DNA of 64,000 nucleotides from Przewalskia tangutica (lineage: Eukaryota; Streptophyta; Magnoliopsida; Solanales; Solanaceae): the NCBI GenBank assembly GCA_029844215.1, contig CM056732.1, positions 24,863,501 through 24,927,500 of the forward strand, given 5' to 3'. The translations under genes and the position numbers were made by a program. The notes under the pieces are model-generated. The model saw only the letters and a list, made by a program, of their open reading frames with translations, ran no database searches and had not been told where the DNA came from. Shown here piece by piece: positions 20,172-32,197 of this stretch. How positions within the stretch are numbered: position 1 is the stretch's first letter; each line of letters begins with the position of its first letter.

Positions 20172-21048
20172 GTAGGAGGATGTTCTTTTTGCCTGGATTC
20201 GAACATCGGGTGTCGTTGAATTACAGTTCAGGTGAATTTTCACGCATCTATGAACTGTCCTCTTATCCATTTTCTAAAACCTCACTTTAGTGGTTTTATA
20301 CATTTGATCTCTTAAAGCAGTTGGTTTCTAGAGCCTAGAAATTTACTACGTTTTACGGTATCTGCAAGCAAAGTGAAAGAACTGTCTGAACCACTCCTTA
20401 GTTTTCTTTTTCAGTCGGAACAAGTCATATGTTGTTAGAAATCCTTCCCTGCTATCTTTTCTGTACGCAGGCCCAATATGCATTGAATAGTAGGCTTATT
20501 TATGCATCTTTCTTCTAGTAGCATTCAAATAACTAGGGTAATATGTTTTTCTCTGTGTAAAGTCATAGTCATGTTGTTTAAATGTTATCAATCTAGTTGA
20601 TGTGCAGTTACTTGGGTTTTCTTTACCCCTCATTTGTTGCCTAAGTGCCTAACTTGTGCCTGTCAAGTAGGTACATTTATATGTCCTTGCATTTCTTGAT
20701 TTCAGTCATTTTGTACTTCTATTGCACCAGTTCTTGTGGTCTTCCAACGATGCAATTGCTTATGACCTTGTGTTTGTTTTCTTATAAGATACATTGCATT
20801 CTTTCTACTTAAACGATTAGGGCATTTTGTTAATAACAAGCTCATCATTTAAATGATTAGGCCATAAGTATTTAACATTATTTTTGTTTATGTATTTGTC
20901 TATAATGACTTATTTATGATTAGTAAATTGAACTGATCTCTATTGTGTGTTACAGTACAATGACAAAAAATGTTTTTCGCAGCATGACCTTGACGAAGTT
21001 CAGATCGAGTGGGCACAACATGTTTCAAAGATTCTCCGTGATGCATAG
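20172..21048 (+). other. Exon-like segments near the CACTA right end
   Basis: Two segments look spliced. The first is 20176-20231, bounded by ATCTTGTAG and a GTGAAT donor, and reads EDVLFAWIRTSGVVELQF. The second begins after TTTTTCGCAG at about 20983, reads HDLDEVQIEWAQHVSKILRD and ends in a stop at about 21048. I do not recognise the protein. Together with 11885-12730 they suggest a multi-exon gene, either a CACTA accessory gene or captured host sequence. The intervening 20,232-20,982 is AT-rich with no frame. Confidence 0.3.
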
Positions 21049-21424
21049 TTGTGTCATTTTTATGATGATTTAGATAATATTTGTACTTTTTGAAGTTAAA
21101 TCAATATTATGTTTTTGTTGTTGTATTTGATGATAACATTAGATGTTTTGAAAAATAATTTGTAATGTTTCGATTTAATGTATTAGAACAATTCATTATG
21201 TGGGTAACATTTTAGTTATAATATATTTGCAATTCTAATTTATTTTTATTTAATAAATTAAAATTAAAATATAAAAAAGATGTCAAAAACTAATTTTCCC
21301 GCCAATTTAAATCAAATTTTAAAAAAATAATCCGCCAATTTAAATTAATTTTATTTAAAATTTTCTGCCAAAAATATTTAATTAATAATTTCGCGGGGAA
21401 ATTTAGAAAAAGGAGGAAAAAATC

Positions 21425-21554
21425 AAAGTCAGACATCACATTTTGTGACGTTTTTATAACCGTCACAACAACCGTAAGAAAAACCGTCACGAAAGGCACG
21501 AAAAGCCTTTCGTAACGGTTTTTAACTGTCACGATAGGCCTTTTTTTTGTAGTG
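21425..21554 (-). repeat. CACTA right terminus and subterminal repeats
   Basis: TTTTGTGACGTTTTTATAACC with GTCACAAC, AAAAACCGTCACG and CGTAACGGTTTTTAACTGTC precede the terminal CCTTTTTTTTGTAGTG. They mirror the palindromic cores at the left end. Confidence 0.88.
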
Positions 21555-21606
21555 CCTCCCTAGACCCATGTTGTGGAATTTCACTGGATTTGATGATCGA
21601 TGATGA
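21555..21606 (+). mobile_element. RTE LINE 3' tail, second part
   Basis: CCTCCCTAGACCCATGTTG and TGGAATTTCACTGGATT continue the LINE 3' end interrupted at 11518. The stretch ends in a degenerate TGATGATCGATGATGA run of the type that ends plant RTE elements. No clear target duplication was found for the LINE. Confidence 0.85.
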
Positions 21607-22560
21607 AGGCATAATACAAATACATACAAAATACATGTTAGTATTGAAAAAGGTTGTTTCTCTTTCTTTGTCCACTCTGTGACCATAACTTATTTTTTAC
21701 TACAACAAAGAGAAAAATATTCTTAAAACATAAAGAAGACACTGCCAGATGCAGTGGCTTGTTAAATTACGCATTCATTGTCATACTCCTAAATTAACAA
21801 AAGAAAAAATCATGAACTATTCTAAGAAACCTCAACTACATCCTTTATATATGAACAGGAGAAGAATTTAAACTGAAAATCACACACAGGAGAGAGGGAA
21901 TGCAATTTAGAAAACGTACAAGGTGAAGTCTTTGAATAACCATTATCCTATAGTTGTCAGCTAGATCAGCGGACACTTCTCTTTATGTTATCTCCACTCT
22001 ATCCGGAAGTTAAACCGCTGCATATAAGACCATCTCACCAGAGGACATTGTCCCCGATAATTATATAACAATTCGAATGGCATGTTGACGTAGAAATAAT
22101 TGAAAATTATTGAATATATAGGAAATAATCTTTCTACGTGGAGACAATGTCTCCTGATGTGGAAGGTGCAGAAGACAATCGCGAGGTGTGAAGCCAGATC
22201 GTACTAAAGACAATGAAAGGTGCCAGTTTACTTTCGGGTGCCGATTGGAATATCTTCTCACTCCCTTCTTTGAGGAACTTTCTTTTAAATTTGACCTATC
22301 TCCAAATCATTTCCATTTCTTTCTCCGTCTAATTCGAATTCAAAGCAAAAGAGTCATGCCGCTTTAGAAAAGATACAATAGTTTCCGATTCCCCCGAGCT
22401 TAGGGGTCATGTCGAATAAGCGGGTTCAAACCAAGGGTTAGAGGCACCCCACTGGCATTTATATCGGGTCGTAGTCCGGTATCCTTCGGGCTCCTGCAGT
22501 GCCATGTCGCAACCTGTGATTGGCTGCCAGAAATTCATTTTCCACCAGTATTTTAATTGC
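21607..22560. other. Unassigned sequence, no gene seen
   Basis: This AT-rich sequence has no convincing frame or TE domain. The only structure noticed is an imperfect inverted repeat, CCAGAGGACATTGTCCCC at 22038-22055 against GGAGACAATGTCTCCTG at 22139-22155. It encloses about 85 bp that also holds GACGTAGAAATAATT and AATAATCTTTCTACGTG. It could be a small fold-back MITE or a remnant of host sequence. Confidence 0.4.
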
Positions 22561-23365
22561 TATTTTTGACGAATAATTTAACCGGATTTAAAAATAAAAA
22601 AACACCAATTTTTTAAATTTTTCAAGATCTATAAAAAGAGACTAGTTTTACTTCATTTGGACACCAAAATATTTTGGCTATTTTCTCCAAATTTCTATCT
22701 TCTTCCAAAGTATTTGTTATTTTTTAAATATGGATCCTAATCAAAATTTAATCTTCCTCCAAATTTTATATTTTCTAACCAACTACAAAATTCCAATATT
22801 CACGTCCACAAAATTCTCAAAATATGTCATTCAATTTCCAAATGCCATATGTACCCTTCAATAGCGTTCTTGCTCAAATTCAAAATGTTGATGCGAGAAT
22901 TCATTAAACTAGGTGGTATAGTACCAGAAATATTGTTACCATCAAGATTTAATGTTGCAAGAACGTGCATATTTCCTAGAGATGGAGCAACCAAAAATTA
23001 ATTTTCAATTTGTGATTTTTAATATTATCAATGTTTTAGTGTGTTTTTGATAAATTGTACGATTAATTTATCTTCATTAATAAAATCATGTATTGTTGTG
23101 TTTTAATATTATAATAATATTTGATAAGTGTCAAAATTAAATAAATATAAATAATTTATAATTTTATTATTATATGTATAATAATATGAATTACAAGAAT
23201 AATATCATATACAAAATAGAAAATGAGATAGAATGAATATATATTGTGGAGTATATGTATTGATGTAGAGGAAAGAGAAAATGAATTATTTTTTGAAATA
23301 TCTCCTGCTGCGGAGTGTATGTGATAAATGGAGATAATTGATAATGTGACAAATTATTCATCTGC
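22560..23365 (+). mobile_element. PIF/Harbinger-like remnant (approximate limits)
   Basis: A short plus-strand frame starts ATGGATCCTAATCAAAAT at 22731 (MDPNQN) and is Asn/Gln/Phe-rich. This is how the second, Myb-like protein of plant PIF/Harbinger elements often begins (recalled family knowledge). The frame breaks early. From about 22996 the AT-rich 3' sequence resembles the tail of such elements. I could not define terminal inverted repeats or a TTA/TAA target duplication, so the limits are rough and the call is tentative. Confidence 0.35.
22892..22986 (-). pseudogene. Leucine-rich-repeat receptor fragment
   Basis: The minus strand reads APSLGNMHVLATLNLDGNN followed by ISGTIPPSLMNS with no stop. 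This matches the plant extracellular LRR pattern LxxLxLxxNxxSGxIPxxL for about one and a half repeats. Such repeats form the ectodomain of LRR receptor kinases. It is only about 95 bp and lies between the two parts of the PIF/Harbinger-like remnant, so it looks captured or transposed rather than part of a gene in place. Confidence 0.55.
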
Positions 23366-23925
23366 TGTGGCGAGATGGTCTAAAGACTCTTCATTAAAGA
23401 AATAACTTTTAAAAGAATTTTTGGTGAAACCACATTCTCTATCAACTCTTTAGCAAAATGAGGCAAATTCATGTTCATAAGTTCATTTGGCTTGGGTTAT
23501 CAATCTGAAAGAAGCAAAATTAAAACAAATGAATCACTACCCGACTTTTACATGAATTTTCAATACCAATATACTCCTCAGGTATTCTCAGTGTATTTAC
23601 TTTAAGTCTGAAAACAATTTAAGAAAGGGTCCAACAATTCTAGTGGATAAAGTGAGCTACTACCTTAAATTTTTAAGATGCACAAAATCAACCTACACTG
23701 GATGATTCTGCCAATTTCACTACTTCTCAACTCAAAGAGCCTACCAAACACCAAGAGTAAAAACATTCAGTATTAGTGAACAATATCCAATATTTCATTG
23801 TTGACCAAAATAAAGTAACAAAAATATCAATAACAAGTAATTAATAGTTATACCTTGCATTTTTAGCGTATGGATACATATATAACAGCCAACATGTGAA
23901 TCAAGTCAAGAAGAGTCTATACTTA
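23366..23925 (-). pseudogene. Possible receptor-kinase exon fragment and unassigned sequence
   Basis: On the minus strand, CTTTCAG at about 23505 could be a splice acceptor. Farther on, MNLPHFAKELIENVVSPKIL (about 23472-23413) resembles the LxLHxFxKxALPExVxxIVxPxLL stretch near the end of LRR-XII type receptor kinases. A stop follows about 10 codons later. No kinase catalytic motif is visible, so the assignment is weak. The rest, 23520-23925, is AT-rich with no gene seen. Confidence 0.25.
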
Positions 23926-26154
23926 TTTAACACCCCGTACTTTCAGGATAAGGTTTGACAGATAATATAGGTGTAAAGTCTCATGGGTTTGTTAGGCCCT
24001 AATTATGGCTAAAATAATTTGCAATGATTAAAGGCTATGTTTGGAAGTAATATGAGTGTGAAAGTGGAATGGAATGACTTAGAAAATAATTAAAATCATT
24101 GGGGCGAAATCAGTAGCGAGTCTTGCAGCAATCAAGAGTTGAACGTTGCGACGGTGCAAATATTTCTTAGGTAGTCGCGACCATCGCAAAGACCAAAAGT
24201 TGACCGCTGCGATGGGCAATCCTGAAGAAAAAAATATTAAGCATAAAATTCAGAATTTTAAGAGGAATTCCACACTTTCTTTGGATTACTTTGAGAGAGA
24301 AAAACAACCCCAAGCCCTAGCACAAAGTTCCCCCTTCTTCTCATCCCCCTACATCAAGGTAACATCATTCCTATGATTCTTAATCAAGTCTAGCATTAAT
24401 TTCATGATTCTTAACAAGATTAAACCTTGGGAATTCCTTGAGTCTTCATCTTGGACAAGAAACCCTATAGTCCGAAATTCAAGATTTGGATAGCAAAAGG
24501 TAAGTCACGTCTAAGTATTTCTAAGTGAATTCTAACATAGATACATGGATCTAAGCGAAATCCTATACTACATATCTAGGGTTTTCAAGAAAACCCTTTT
24601 CAAAGGTTTCAAGTACAGATTTTTGGAATTCTTCTTTGAATGTTTTGGAGTGATAAGGTATGTAGGCTTCTTCCACGTGTGGTAACATCGTTGTTCTTCT
24701 CCACGCTACACTTGATTCATGAGCCATGTTTTTTCTTAGATTTCTATGGTGTTTGGTCTCAATTAATGATAAACCCTAGATGCATATTTTTATGAAATTA
24801 TATAAAGTATATGTCAGGCTCAAACATGTTTCATTCATGAAAGTTGTTTTTACTTCCATGAATATTTATGTAATCCATGTATGCTTGTGTTATCTCTTTC
24901 ATGAGCTCTCATATATTAGTTATGAACTCTGAAGGACTTTCATGAATCTTTCTGTAATCTATGTATGCTCGTGTTATCTCTTCCATGAGCTATCAGATAC
25001 CAGTTATGAACTCGGATTCTTCCATTATATAGATTTTCACTTGATTTCATGTCTCAAATATTATATACATATATTTATACAGACTTTTATGAAAAACTAT
25101 GTTATGTCTACTTGTTATAAACTATATTATGAATCATGTTTCGAAAACCATGAGCACAAATGTCACTTATATTCATGTTCATGTTTTGGGTTAACATTGA
25201 TTTACTGAATGTTCGTATGCCAGCATAGGGTAAGGATCTCTCTGCCCAGATTAGGACGATACCTTCAGACTATTGATTGGATCTTTTCATGTCAAGTTCA
25301 TGTCTCATACCCCGTCAAGATATAACGTTGATCTAGTGGTCGGGACATGTACCATACTCCACATACTTACGTGGTGATTTCGTATTATCGGTTATACTAA
25401 GACCCCCCACTTAAAAATATTTTACTCATATTACAGCTTGATCATGCAGATCATGATCATGTCCATGTTTCAATTTCAAAATATAATTTACAGTATTCAA
25501 TTACAGTGTACAACATCAGTTACAGTTTCAGCTTCGTAATACTTTATGTATTCATGTCATTGATTTGGGTTGCCCATTTTCCGAGCACCCACTTACTCTT
25601 TTTCATTCAGTTGTTTTACATACGAGTACAATTTCAGTGTACGTCCCTAGTCTCATTTATCCGGGGCCTGCATTTCATGATGCAGACATTGATTTACAAG
25701 ACAATGGACCTGCTCATAGGACATAATTGTATAAGGTATTTGGTAAGCCCCACTTCCTTCAGGGCGTTATCCTTATTTTCAGTAGTCATGTTGGACAGTC
25801 AGCTATGTTGGGGGCCTTATGCCAACAATAGTTCAGTATTTCAGACTCAAGACTCATGTCAGAAGTTTTATAAACTAGTCAGTATGTCATGTTGGATTTT
25901 CAGTTATGTTCAGCTTTATGGGATACACTATCATGTTTTCAGAATATTTTCGCACTTATGCTTTGAAACATTATTTTCAGTATTATTACGGTGTTCAAAT
26001 GATTTACCCAGATTATTAATGTTTTAAATTATATTCCGTTTTCAGTATGTTTTGATATCACATGTTGATTCAGCCAGCCAGTTGGTTCGTTCGGTCACAT
26101 GTCGTCAGACACCAATTGCCGTATTACATCTAGGCCATGATTCGGGACGTGAAA
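23926..26154 (+). mobile_element. Solo LTR, Tekay/Del-like Gypsy
   Basis: The 2229 bp segment runs from TTTAACACCCCGTACTTTC to GATTCGGGACGTGAAA. It is flanked by perfect 5 bp duplications ACTTA (23921-23925 and 26155-26159). The ends match Tekay-type LTRs (TGTAACACCCCG to GGGACGTGACA, recalled) with one change at each terminus. The interior has no primer site or coding domain, so it is a solo LTR. A weaker GC-rich pattern, TTGCGACGGTGC and GTCGCGACCATCGC, lies at about 24144-24187. Open frames such as 25506-26027 fall inside the LTR and are not genes. Confidence 0.88.
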
Positions 26155-26159
26155 ACTTA

Positions 26160-26426
26160 GTCGCTCCTAGATATTTTCCTATTGCGGCACAAAAAGGACA
26201 AAAACAATGAAATTTTCCAAATAAAATTGCTCAGGCATATCATCAAATACCTTGGGTTCACAATCCATTTCTAAATTCCAGTTGTTTTTGATAGCCTAAA
26301 TTTTGCCACAAGATGATTTAATCATGCAATAATTAGTTAATAACAAAGACAAACTTAATCAAAAAGACATGAGGCATGTGCATATTAGGTAAAATTATTA
26401 CTCCAACATTTACTTGAAATTCTTCC
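26160..26426 (-). other. Short unassigned stretch with exon-like minus-strand frame
   Basis: The minus strand reads AIKNNWNLEMDCEPKVFDDM just after a TTTAG at about 26307. This could be an exon preceded by a splice acceptor; it stops at about 26180. The product is not recognised. Confidence 0.2.
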
Positions 26427-26650
26427 TTGAAATTATATTCAAAAGAATTGGAAACTAATAGATTTAAAATACACCAAATTTTAAGTACATATAATAATAA
26501 AGCAAGACGGAAAAAAACCCAACCAATATTCACCAAAGTTGGTCTGAATCTCGGAGGTGATACTCACAAGCGCAGACTAGTTCCAGCAAACGACATGCAT
26601 CGACTTTTTGAAGAAAGAATTAGTAACAGAGAAGATCTTGAAGATGTAAG
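26427..26650 (+). pseudogene. Possible host exon interrupted by hAT1
   Basis: The plus-strand frame with KKTQPIFTKVGLNLGGDTH and NDMHRLFEERISNREDLED runs to the hAT1 target site GATGTAAG. After removal of hAT1 and one target copy it would continue past 44502 for about 12 codons to a stop. The site itself also resembles a splice donor (GATG/GTAAG-like). I do not recognise the protein and cannot tell coding sequence from chance. Confidence 0.25.
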
Positions 26651-27289
26651 TATACCTGTCTACCGGTTCAATCCGCTCCGGACCGTTGACCGGTATCGGA
26701 TTGAACCGGTTTCGGACCGGTTACCTGACCATATTTTCGGATTATCGGGCCTATCGGACCGGTCCCTTACCGGATTTCCGGGTCAATCCGGTCGGACTGG
26801 TTTTTGCTTCTTTTTTTTATTCCGAAAATGTAAACTAAATTCAAATTAAATATTTAATATAATATAGTTTTATATTTTATATTTTAAAATTTAAAGCTAA
26901 TTTTGTATTTTATAGTTTATAACTTTATATTTTATACTTTATATTGTAGTTATACTTTTATTAATTTATTAAATTAAAAGACATAAGTTAACAACTAAAA
27001 AAACAATAAATAAAAATTAATGATAGGATGTAAACTTTCGAACTTTCATTATTCATAATGCTAAAAAGTGTACATAATGAAGTAATAATAATTTTATTTA
27101 TATATTATGCATCCTTCTAACAAGTTCTTCGTAATTTATAGGTTGATGAAATTGGTGTGGCTCCATAGCCTCTAAATCTGAAGTATTAATTTTAGTCACG
27201 CTTCCGCCGCAATTTGTGCTCCCGCTTTCCAAAATATTATCTATTTCTTCATCTTTCGGATCGTCAACATCTACGTATCATTGATTTCT

Positions 27290-27847
27290 TCTCTCTTATA
27301 TGATTCAATTCCTTAAACAAATTAAGACTTCTAATGTGGTTCCGCTAAATGAGTAACGCGTGTCTCCTATTTGGTCTCGTTCTTGGCTGAATGCATTTTC
27401 AGAAGCCACTGTTGAGATAGGCACATTAAGAACATCCCGTGCCATAGCTGCAAGTACCGAAAATTTCCTTTTGTTATCCTGCCACCATTGTAAAGGTTGG
27501 AAGTTTTTCTTCGACTCTGTTGGCTTTTATAAATAAAATTACATCTCATAACAATTTCGACTTGTGGTTGCTTGTGCAGTGGTAAAAGTGTTCCATATAT
27601 CTAAAGATTTATTATCATCATCTTCATTGAATCATGCAGATGTAGACACAGAAGCAGAACTAGAAGGAAGATTAGTAACAGAGTTGTTATCAAATAATGT
27701 AGCATAATATTCATATAATTTAGTTAATTACTATCAAGTTTACTTATGCAATCAATTGAAGATAGAATTTCTGTTGCACCTACTTCCATATAAACTAAAT
27801 ATTAAATTATGACATTCTACCTTTTTAATAGAAGGATTTAAGACTGT
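27290..27847 (-). pseudogene. hAT1 transposase C-terminal part, decayed
   Basis: This corresponds to the hAT dimerisation domain well seen in hAT2 (45419-45700). The minus-strand codons recognisable across frameshifts include KANRVEEKLPTFTMVAG and ACSYG-like pieces where hAT2 has its WWQ and FP motifs. Several frameshifts and stops make it non-functional. Its remaining part lies beyond D at 42365-43887. Confidence 0.75.
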
Positions 27848-27852
27848 ACCAA

Positions 27853-30800
27853 TGTTGACACCCAATTTTGACCCTCCCGTCCAGTCATTAACCATAGAAT
27901 TACGCTAATTTTCAACAATAATTCTAATAATTTTAAAATAATAAAATGCAGCAATAAAACATTAATACATGCATAAATAAGTAATTTAATAATGGCACCG
28001 CGTCTTACGTAGAAAATTACGCACTTAGAGTCTCATAATAGCGTCGCATTCTAAAGTATTAAGCATTAATTAAATAGCACGTCCGTCTTTATTTCTTTAT
28101 AATAATTTAAACTCAAGCACTAATTAATTAGCACACCCGCATTTATTATTGTAATAATTTCTTAGACTAATAAAACACCTAAATAATTTAATCACATTTG
28201 TTAATTTAAGTTATCACTAATTAATTAATAATACACTTACCTAGAATTAAATACCTAAAACTCACCACTAATTAATTAATTAACTCCTAAACACTAATAC
28301 CCTAATTAACTAACCCAGCCCACTCCCCACTTAAATTACCCGCCGCCCCGGCCCAAACCCGCAAGCCCACACGCCCCTGCCCTTTATACCTTACCCACAG
28401 AGGCTTTTACCTTATACCCCTCTTCTCCCTCAAACGCATCGCCCAAACCTAAAGAGAAACCAAAGAACCCTAAAGGCCGCGCCGTCGCCGAGATTCTCGC
28501 CTGAGAATCCGGCGACCTCTCCCTTACCTTCCTTACCCATGCACATCCAGCCAGATCTTCCTTCAAATCGTACCTTATCGAATCACTACAAATCGCAAAA
28601 AATATCCTTCAAATCCCTCAATCTTGTCCTTACCATTGAAATCGCAACCAATATCTCTCTTTAAACACCTCAATCTTTACCTTACCATAGCTGCACAAAT
28701 CGCACGAAATCAGGAGGGATTTTTACTGAATCACTCACTAATCAAGCACAGAATCAGCCCTCACTTACTTACCAATTTTAGAACCTAGAGTTAGGCTATA
28801 TAAACGACATGCAATAGGCACCGAAAGAAAAAAAACCTGAGCAGCAGTTAGGAGATAGCAGTTTAGGTCAAAAATTGAGACGGAGAGTAGAGCAGAAAGA
28901 GGGAGAAGCACAATATGAGAGAGGTCCAAAGAATCGACAAACTGCACCATTAGCATCGCGCAAGTAAGAAGCCTGAAATCTTTCTCTTAATTCTAGCCAA
29001 AAATCAGCAAGCAGCTTTACCCCTTTAGTCGCATCGCAAAACAACTCTCCGAGTGGACCGACGACTTGATACGCTGCTCCGGGTCGCTGTCCGGAGAAGG
29101 TAAATCCTATCCTCTTTGTGAAATTCTGATTTCGTATTCGATTATGTGAAGTTTGTTTTATCCTGATTGCTGTTGTATCGTGTATATTCGTATTTGTTGT
29201 CTCAATATGTGTAATTCGCCTTTCTAAGCATTCGAATGAAGGTCCAAATATGATATAATGTATGCTTGGTTTAGTTATTAGGCTTTGCTAAGTACATGTC
29301 ATCGCGATTGCTTTGAAATTGTTCATATTAAAATTGCTTATCTGCTGTTTCCAAATGACATATAGGTTTGACATTGGATTTTCTACCCATCTCTGTTTCT
29401 ATCTTTGAGTTATGGCCCTGTTTGCATCCAATCTTGGTTTATACTCATGTTCTCGTATAGTAGACAGGTATGGAAGGCAGTCTGATATTGGAAACTACTT
29501 AAGTTAATAGAAGGGTCTAAGAAATGGTTTAAACTTAGGGATATGAAGGCCTTTGATTCTCATTGAGTCCTGCATTATCTATCTATGAGTGTGTATTGTC
29601 TTTCTTAGTAGGCATCTGAATCATGTGTATGTTTATCTATGTCAAATAGTTTGTTAAGTGAAGGATATGTTAGGAGTAATCTTGGTTTGGTTTGTATCGC
29701 TATTGTCAAAATTCACTATGATGTACGTTGAATGAAAGTGTTTGTATGAGATTGCATTGACTTTGATTTCTTGCTATGGGTATAAATTGGTCCTATATTT
29801 CTAACTTCTTGTTAAACTTGACTTAAAAATCTGAATCATAAAAGGGGGGCACATATGTTTCTATTCCATCCTAAAATGCTCACCCACTGTTTTTTTTCAG
29901 ATAAGCTGGAAATGTGCATGTTTGATATCTGATTTTATCCCTCTCAAATTCATTTCTTTGACTCAGTTAAACCAAAACAATCTAGCATTTCAAAACACTT
30001 AAAATCAGTATGATATTTGTCCCTGTTTGTTTCCAACATGATTTATGTACTACTATGAGATTATCTGAGTTTTATGGTCAATACATGTACTTAACTCAAT
30101 TCTTGTAGTCAATGCTTTAAAACTGCATTAGCCTAGATGAGTCCCTTCTGTAAACATGCTCCCCCCCTCTGCAACACATGGTTGAGTCTCACTATAGGTC
30201 GCGCTAGTCGCTAAATATTATTTGGGAAGTTCTATTTGATTGTTAAGGATCCGGCATGCTCACTAAATCAGTCCATTGTTTCCTAAAGTGAATACTTCTT
30301 CCACCAGTCTGCGTTGATTGCCTACCATAAGATGGGCACATATGTCTCTATTCCATCCTAAATCTGTTTAGCTGCTGTTCTCCAGTAACATATAGGTTTG
30401 GCATTCGATTTCTTATCCATCTCTGTTCATATGTCTTGAACCATGGTCTTGTTTGCATAAGCATCTAGCAGTGTATGACTTACGCATGATCATTCTACAT
30501 TTATTTCCTGTGGTGGGGCACACCCTATAATCTCTGCATACTTGTAATTCTCCTGTTTGGAGGAATGTCCACCTTGTTTGCCTAAATTGTCCATCGTGTC
30601 GCTTTGGCCATCTGCATTTCTGTTTGCTGCCATAATACATGCTGAAAAGGAATTGTGATCTAATCCTTATTGTTTGTTCATGGATACAGTGGGCTGGATA
30701 TGAATCATGTTTTTACTAAAAAAAAAAACTTATTTATTTGAGTTAAGTCTTGCTTGCTTCTCATCATTTACTGCCTGCTTTGCCTGCTTTGCCTACTGAC

Positions 30801-32176
30801 CCTCATTGTTGGTTCACAGATACAGTGGGCTGGATATGAATTATGTCTTGTTAAATGCTTATTTATTTGGGTTAAGTCTTGCTTGCTTCTCATCATTTAT
30901 CGCTGCTTTGCCCGCTTTGCCTATCGATCCTCATTGTTTGTTCATAGATGCGATAATGGATATGAATCATGTTTTACTGAAACGTATTTATTTGGGTTAA
31001 GTCTTGCTTGCTTCTCGTTATTTATGGTCTGCTTGGCCTACTGATCCCAACTGTTATTCCAAATCGCTGGAACAACAAATGATTCAAATATGTCTAATAC
31101 TCGCTTATTATTTAATAAAATTTTGAACGTGTACTAATCCTTATCTTTCTTTACCTTTTGCATGGCATACCTCGGAGCAAAAGAAGAGTCTCAATACGAG
31201 ACTCGTCGCAACAAACGAGGACCTACATCTATGTGCATTCTCTATCCGCATCGGAAATTCCAAGCCACCGGCGAAAGGACATCGCCATTCTGCGAGTCAT
31301 CTTTATTTAATTCATATCCTTTCCTCATTCATTTGTTGTAATTATTTGCCTAACATTTACTCTAACATTAATACATTTAGAATAGTTCGAGCTTGGGTCG
31401 TCCTTAGTAAGGAGTTTAACATTAGAAAGTTACGTAAATCATTTTAACTTAAGTTATAATTAAATCATTTAGCCACATAATTACTCATGTAGTCTAGACA
31501 TTATTTTTGTCATTAAATCCTAACTCGCATAATTAATCATATGTAGCTATGATATTATTTTCAAGATTCCTAACCCATTTTCTATAACATCCATATAGAA
31601 ATCTTATTTTTATACTAAAGAAACCCCTTAAGCATGTGGTATGCTAATCAAGGTGCAAATATATACATTAATCTATCTCGCATTATATAGGCATGCTTTA
31701 AACCTTATACATGTTTTATAGCACTAAACTTATTTATCTTTGAACAAAATACCTCCTATCGAATATCTTTCGAACATGCATTTTTAGCATAAATAATTAA
31801 CTCTAGGTTTGAACGGACAACCGCAAGTTAGCGGATCCTTTAGGGTGCCTGACCCCTTCCCTTTAGGATAATAAAGAACCCTTACCCAGAATCTCATTAA
31901 AGTTTAGCAGACTATTAAAATGGAGTTAATGTTTACTTTAAACTAGTAACATTTAGGTGTCCTAATTCACCCAAATTAATTAGGTGGCGACTCCGCGAAC
32001 CCTTTAGCATTTAGCATTCTTTTTTAGCACTTTTAATATTCTAGCACCCTCTTTAAGCCCTTTTAATATTTTAGCATTTCCTTTAAACATTTTAACACTT
32101 TTATTATTTATTTTCTAACATTTTTATTCAAGCAGGATTCGCTAGAATAAAGTCGCGGTCGAAATCGGGCGCGACA
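27853..32176 (+). repeat. 5' LTR of element D
   Basis: This 4.3 kb LTR is nearly identical to 38053-42359 over long stretches; for example about 320 bp from 29541 show no difference I could find. Differences occur in small clusters. The segment at about 29040-29105, CTCCGAGTGGACCGACGAC to GGAGAAGGTAAAT, looks like an exon end with a splice donor. An internal tandem repeat occupies about 30690-31060. Confidence 0.95.
30690..31065. repeat. About 135-bp tandem repeat in D 5' LTR
   Basis: Three units contain GATACAGTGGGCTGGATATG (or a degraded form), then CATGTTTT, TTATTTGGGTTAAGTCTTGC, TTGCTTCTCATC and a GCCTGCTTTGCCTAC segment. The counterpart in the 3' LTR lies at about 40895-41250. Non-coding. 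Confidence 0.85.
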
Positions 32177-32179
32177 GAA

Positions 32180-32197
32180 TGGCGACTCCGCTGGGGA
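32180..32197 (+). other. Primer binding site of element D
   Basis: TGGCGACTCCGCTGGGGA begins three bases after the LTR end. I recall this as the tRNA-Arg-type primer site used by Ogre and related Tat elements. Confidence 0.8.

Larger units (their letters stand above)
11519..21554. mobile_element. CACTA (En/Spm-type) DNA transposon carrying Copia F
   Basis: The termini are CACTACAAAAAAAAGG at 11519 and its inverse CCTTTTTTTTGTAGTG ending at 21554, extended by imperfect similarity over about 28 bp. The 3 bp target duplication CCT flanks it (11516-11518 and 21555-21557), and the interrupted LINE tail resumes exactly after it. Subterminal copies of a GTGACGGTTTTT / AACCGTCAC palindrome lie at both ends, typical of transposase binding arrays in CACTA elements. 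Total length is 10,036 bp, of which 5,309 bp is Copia F. I find no TNP2-type transposase, so this copy appears non-autonomous. Confidence 0.93.

Noticed and set aside
21670..21690. Minus-strand TGGTCACAGAG as a Copia primer site marking the lost 5' LTR of C1
   Set aside because: Only a partial match to TGGTATCAGAGC, and no LTR partner could be recognised beside it.
22038..22155. Independent MITE from the 17-bp inverted repeat
   Set aside because: Imperfect arms, no target duplication identified; kept only as a note in the unassigned stretch.
25506..26027. 173-codon hydrophobic plus-strand frame
   Set aside because: It lies wholly inside the solo LTR bounded by ACTTA duplications; T-rich sequence explains the hydrophobic residues.
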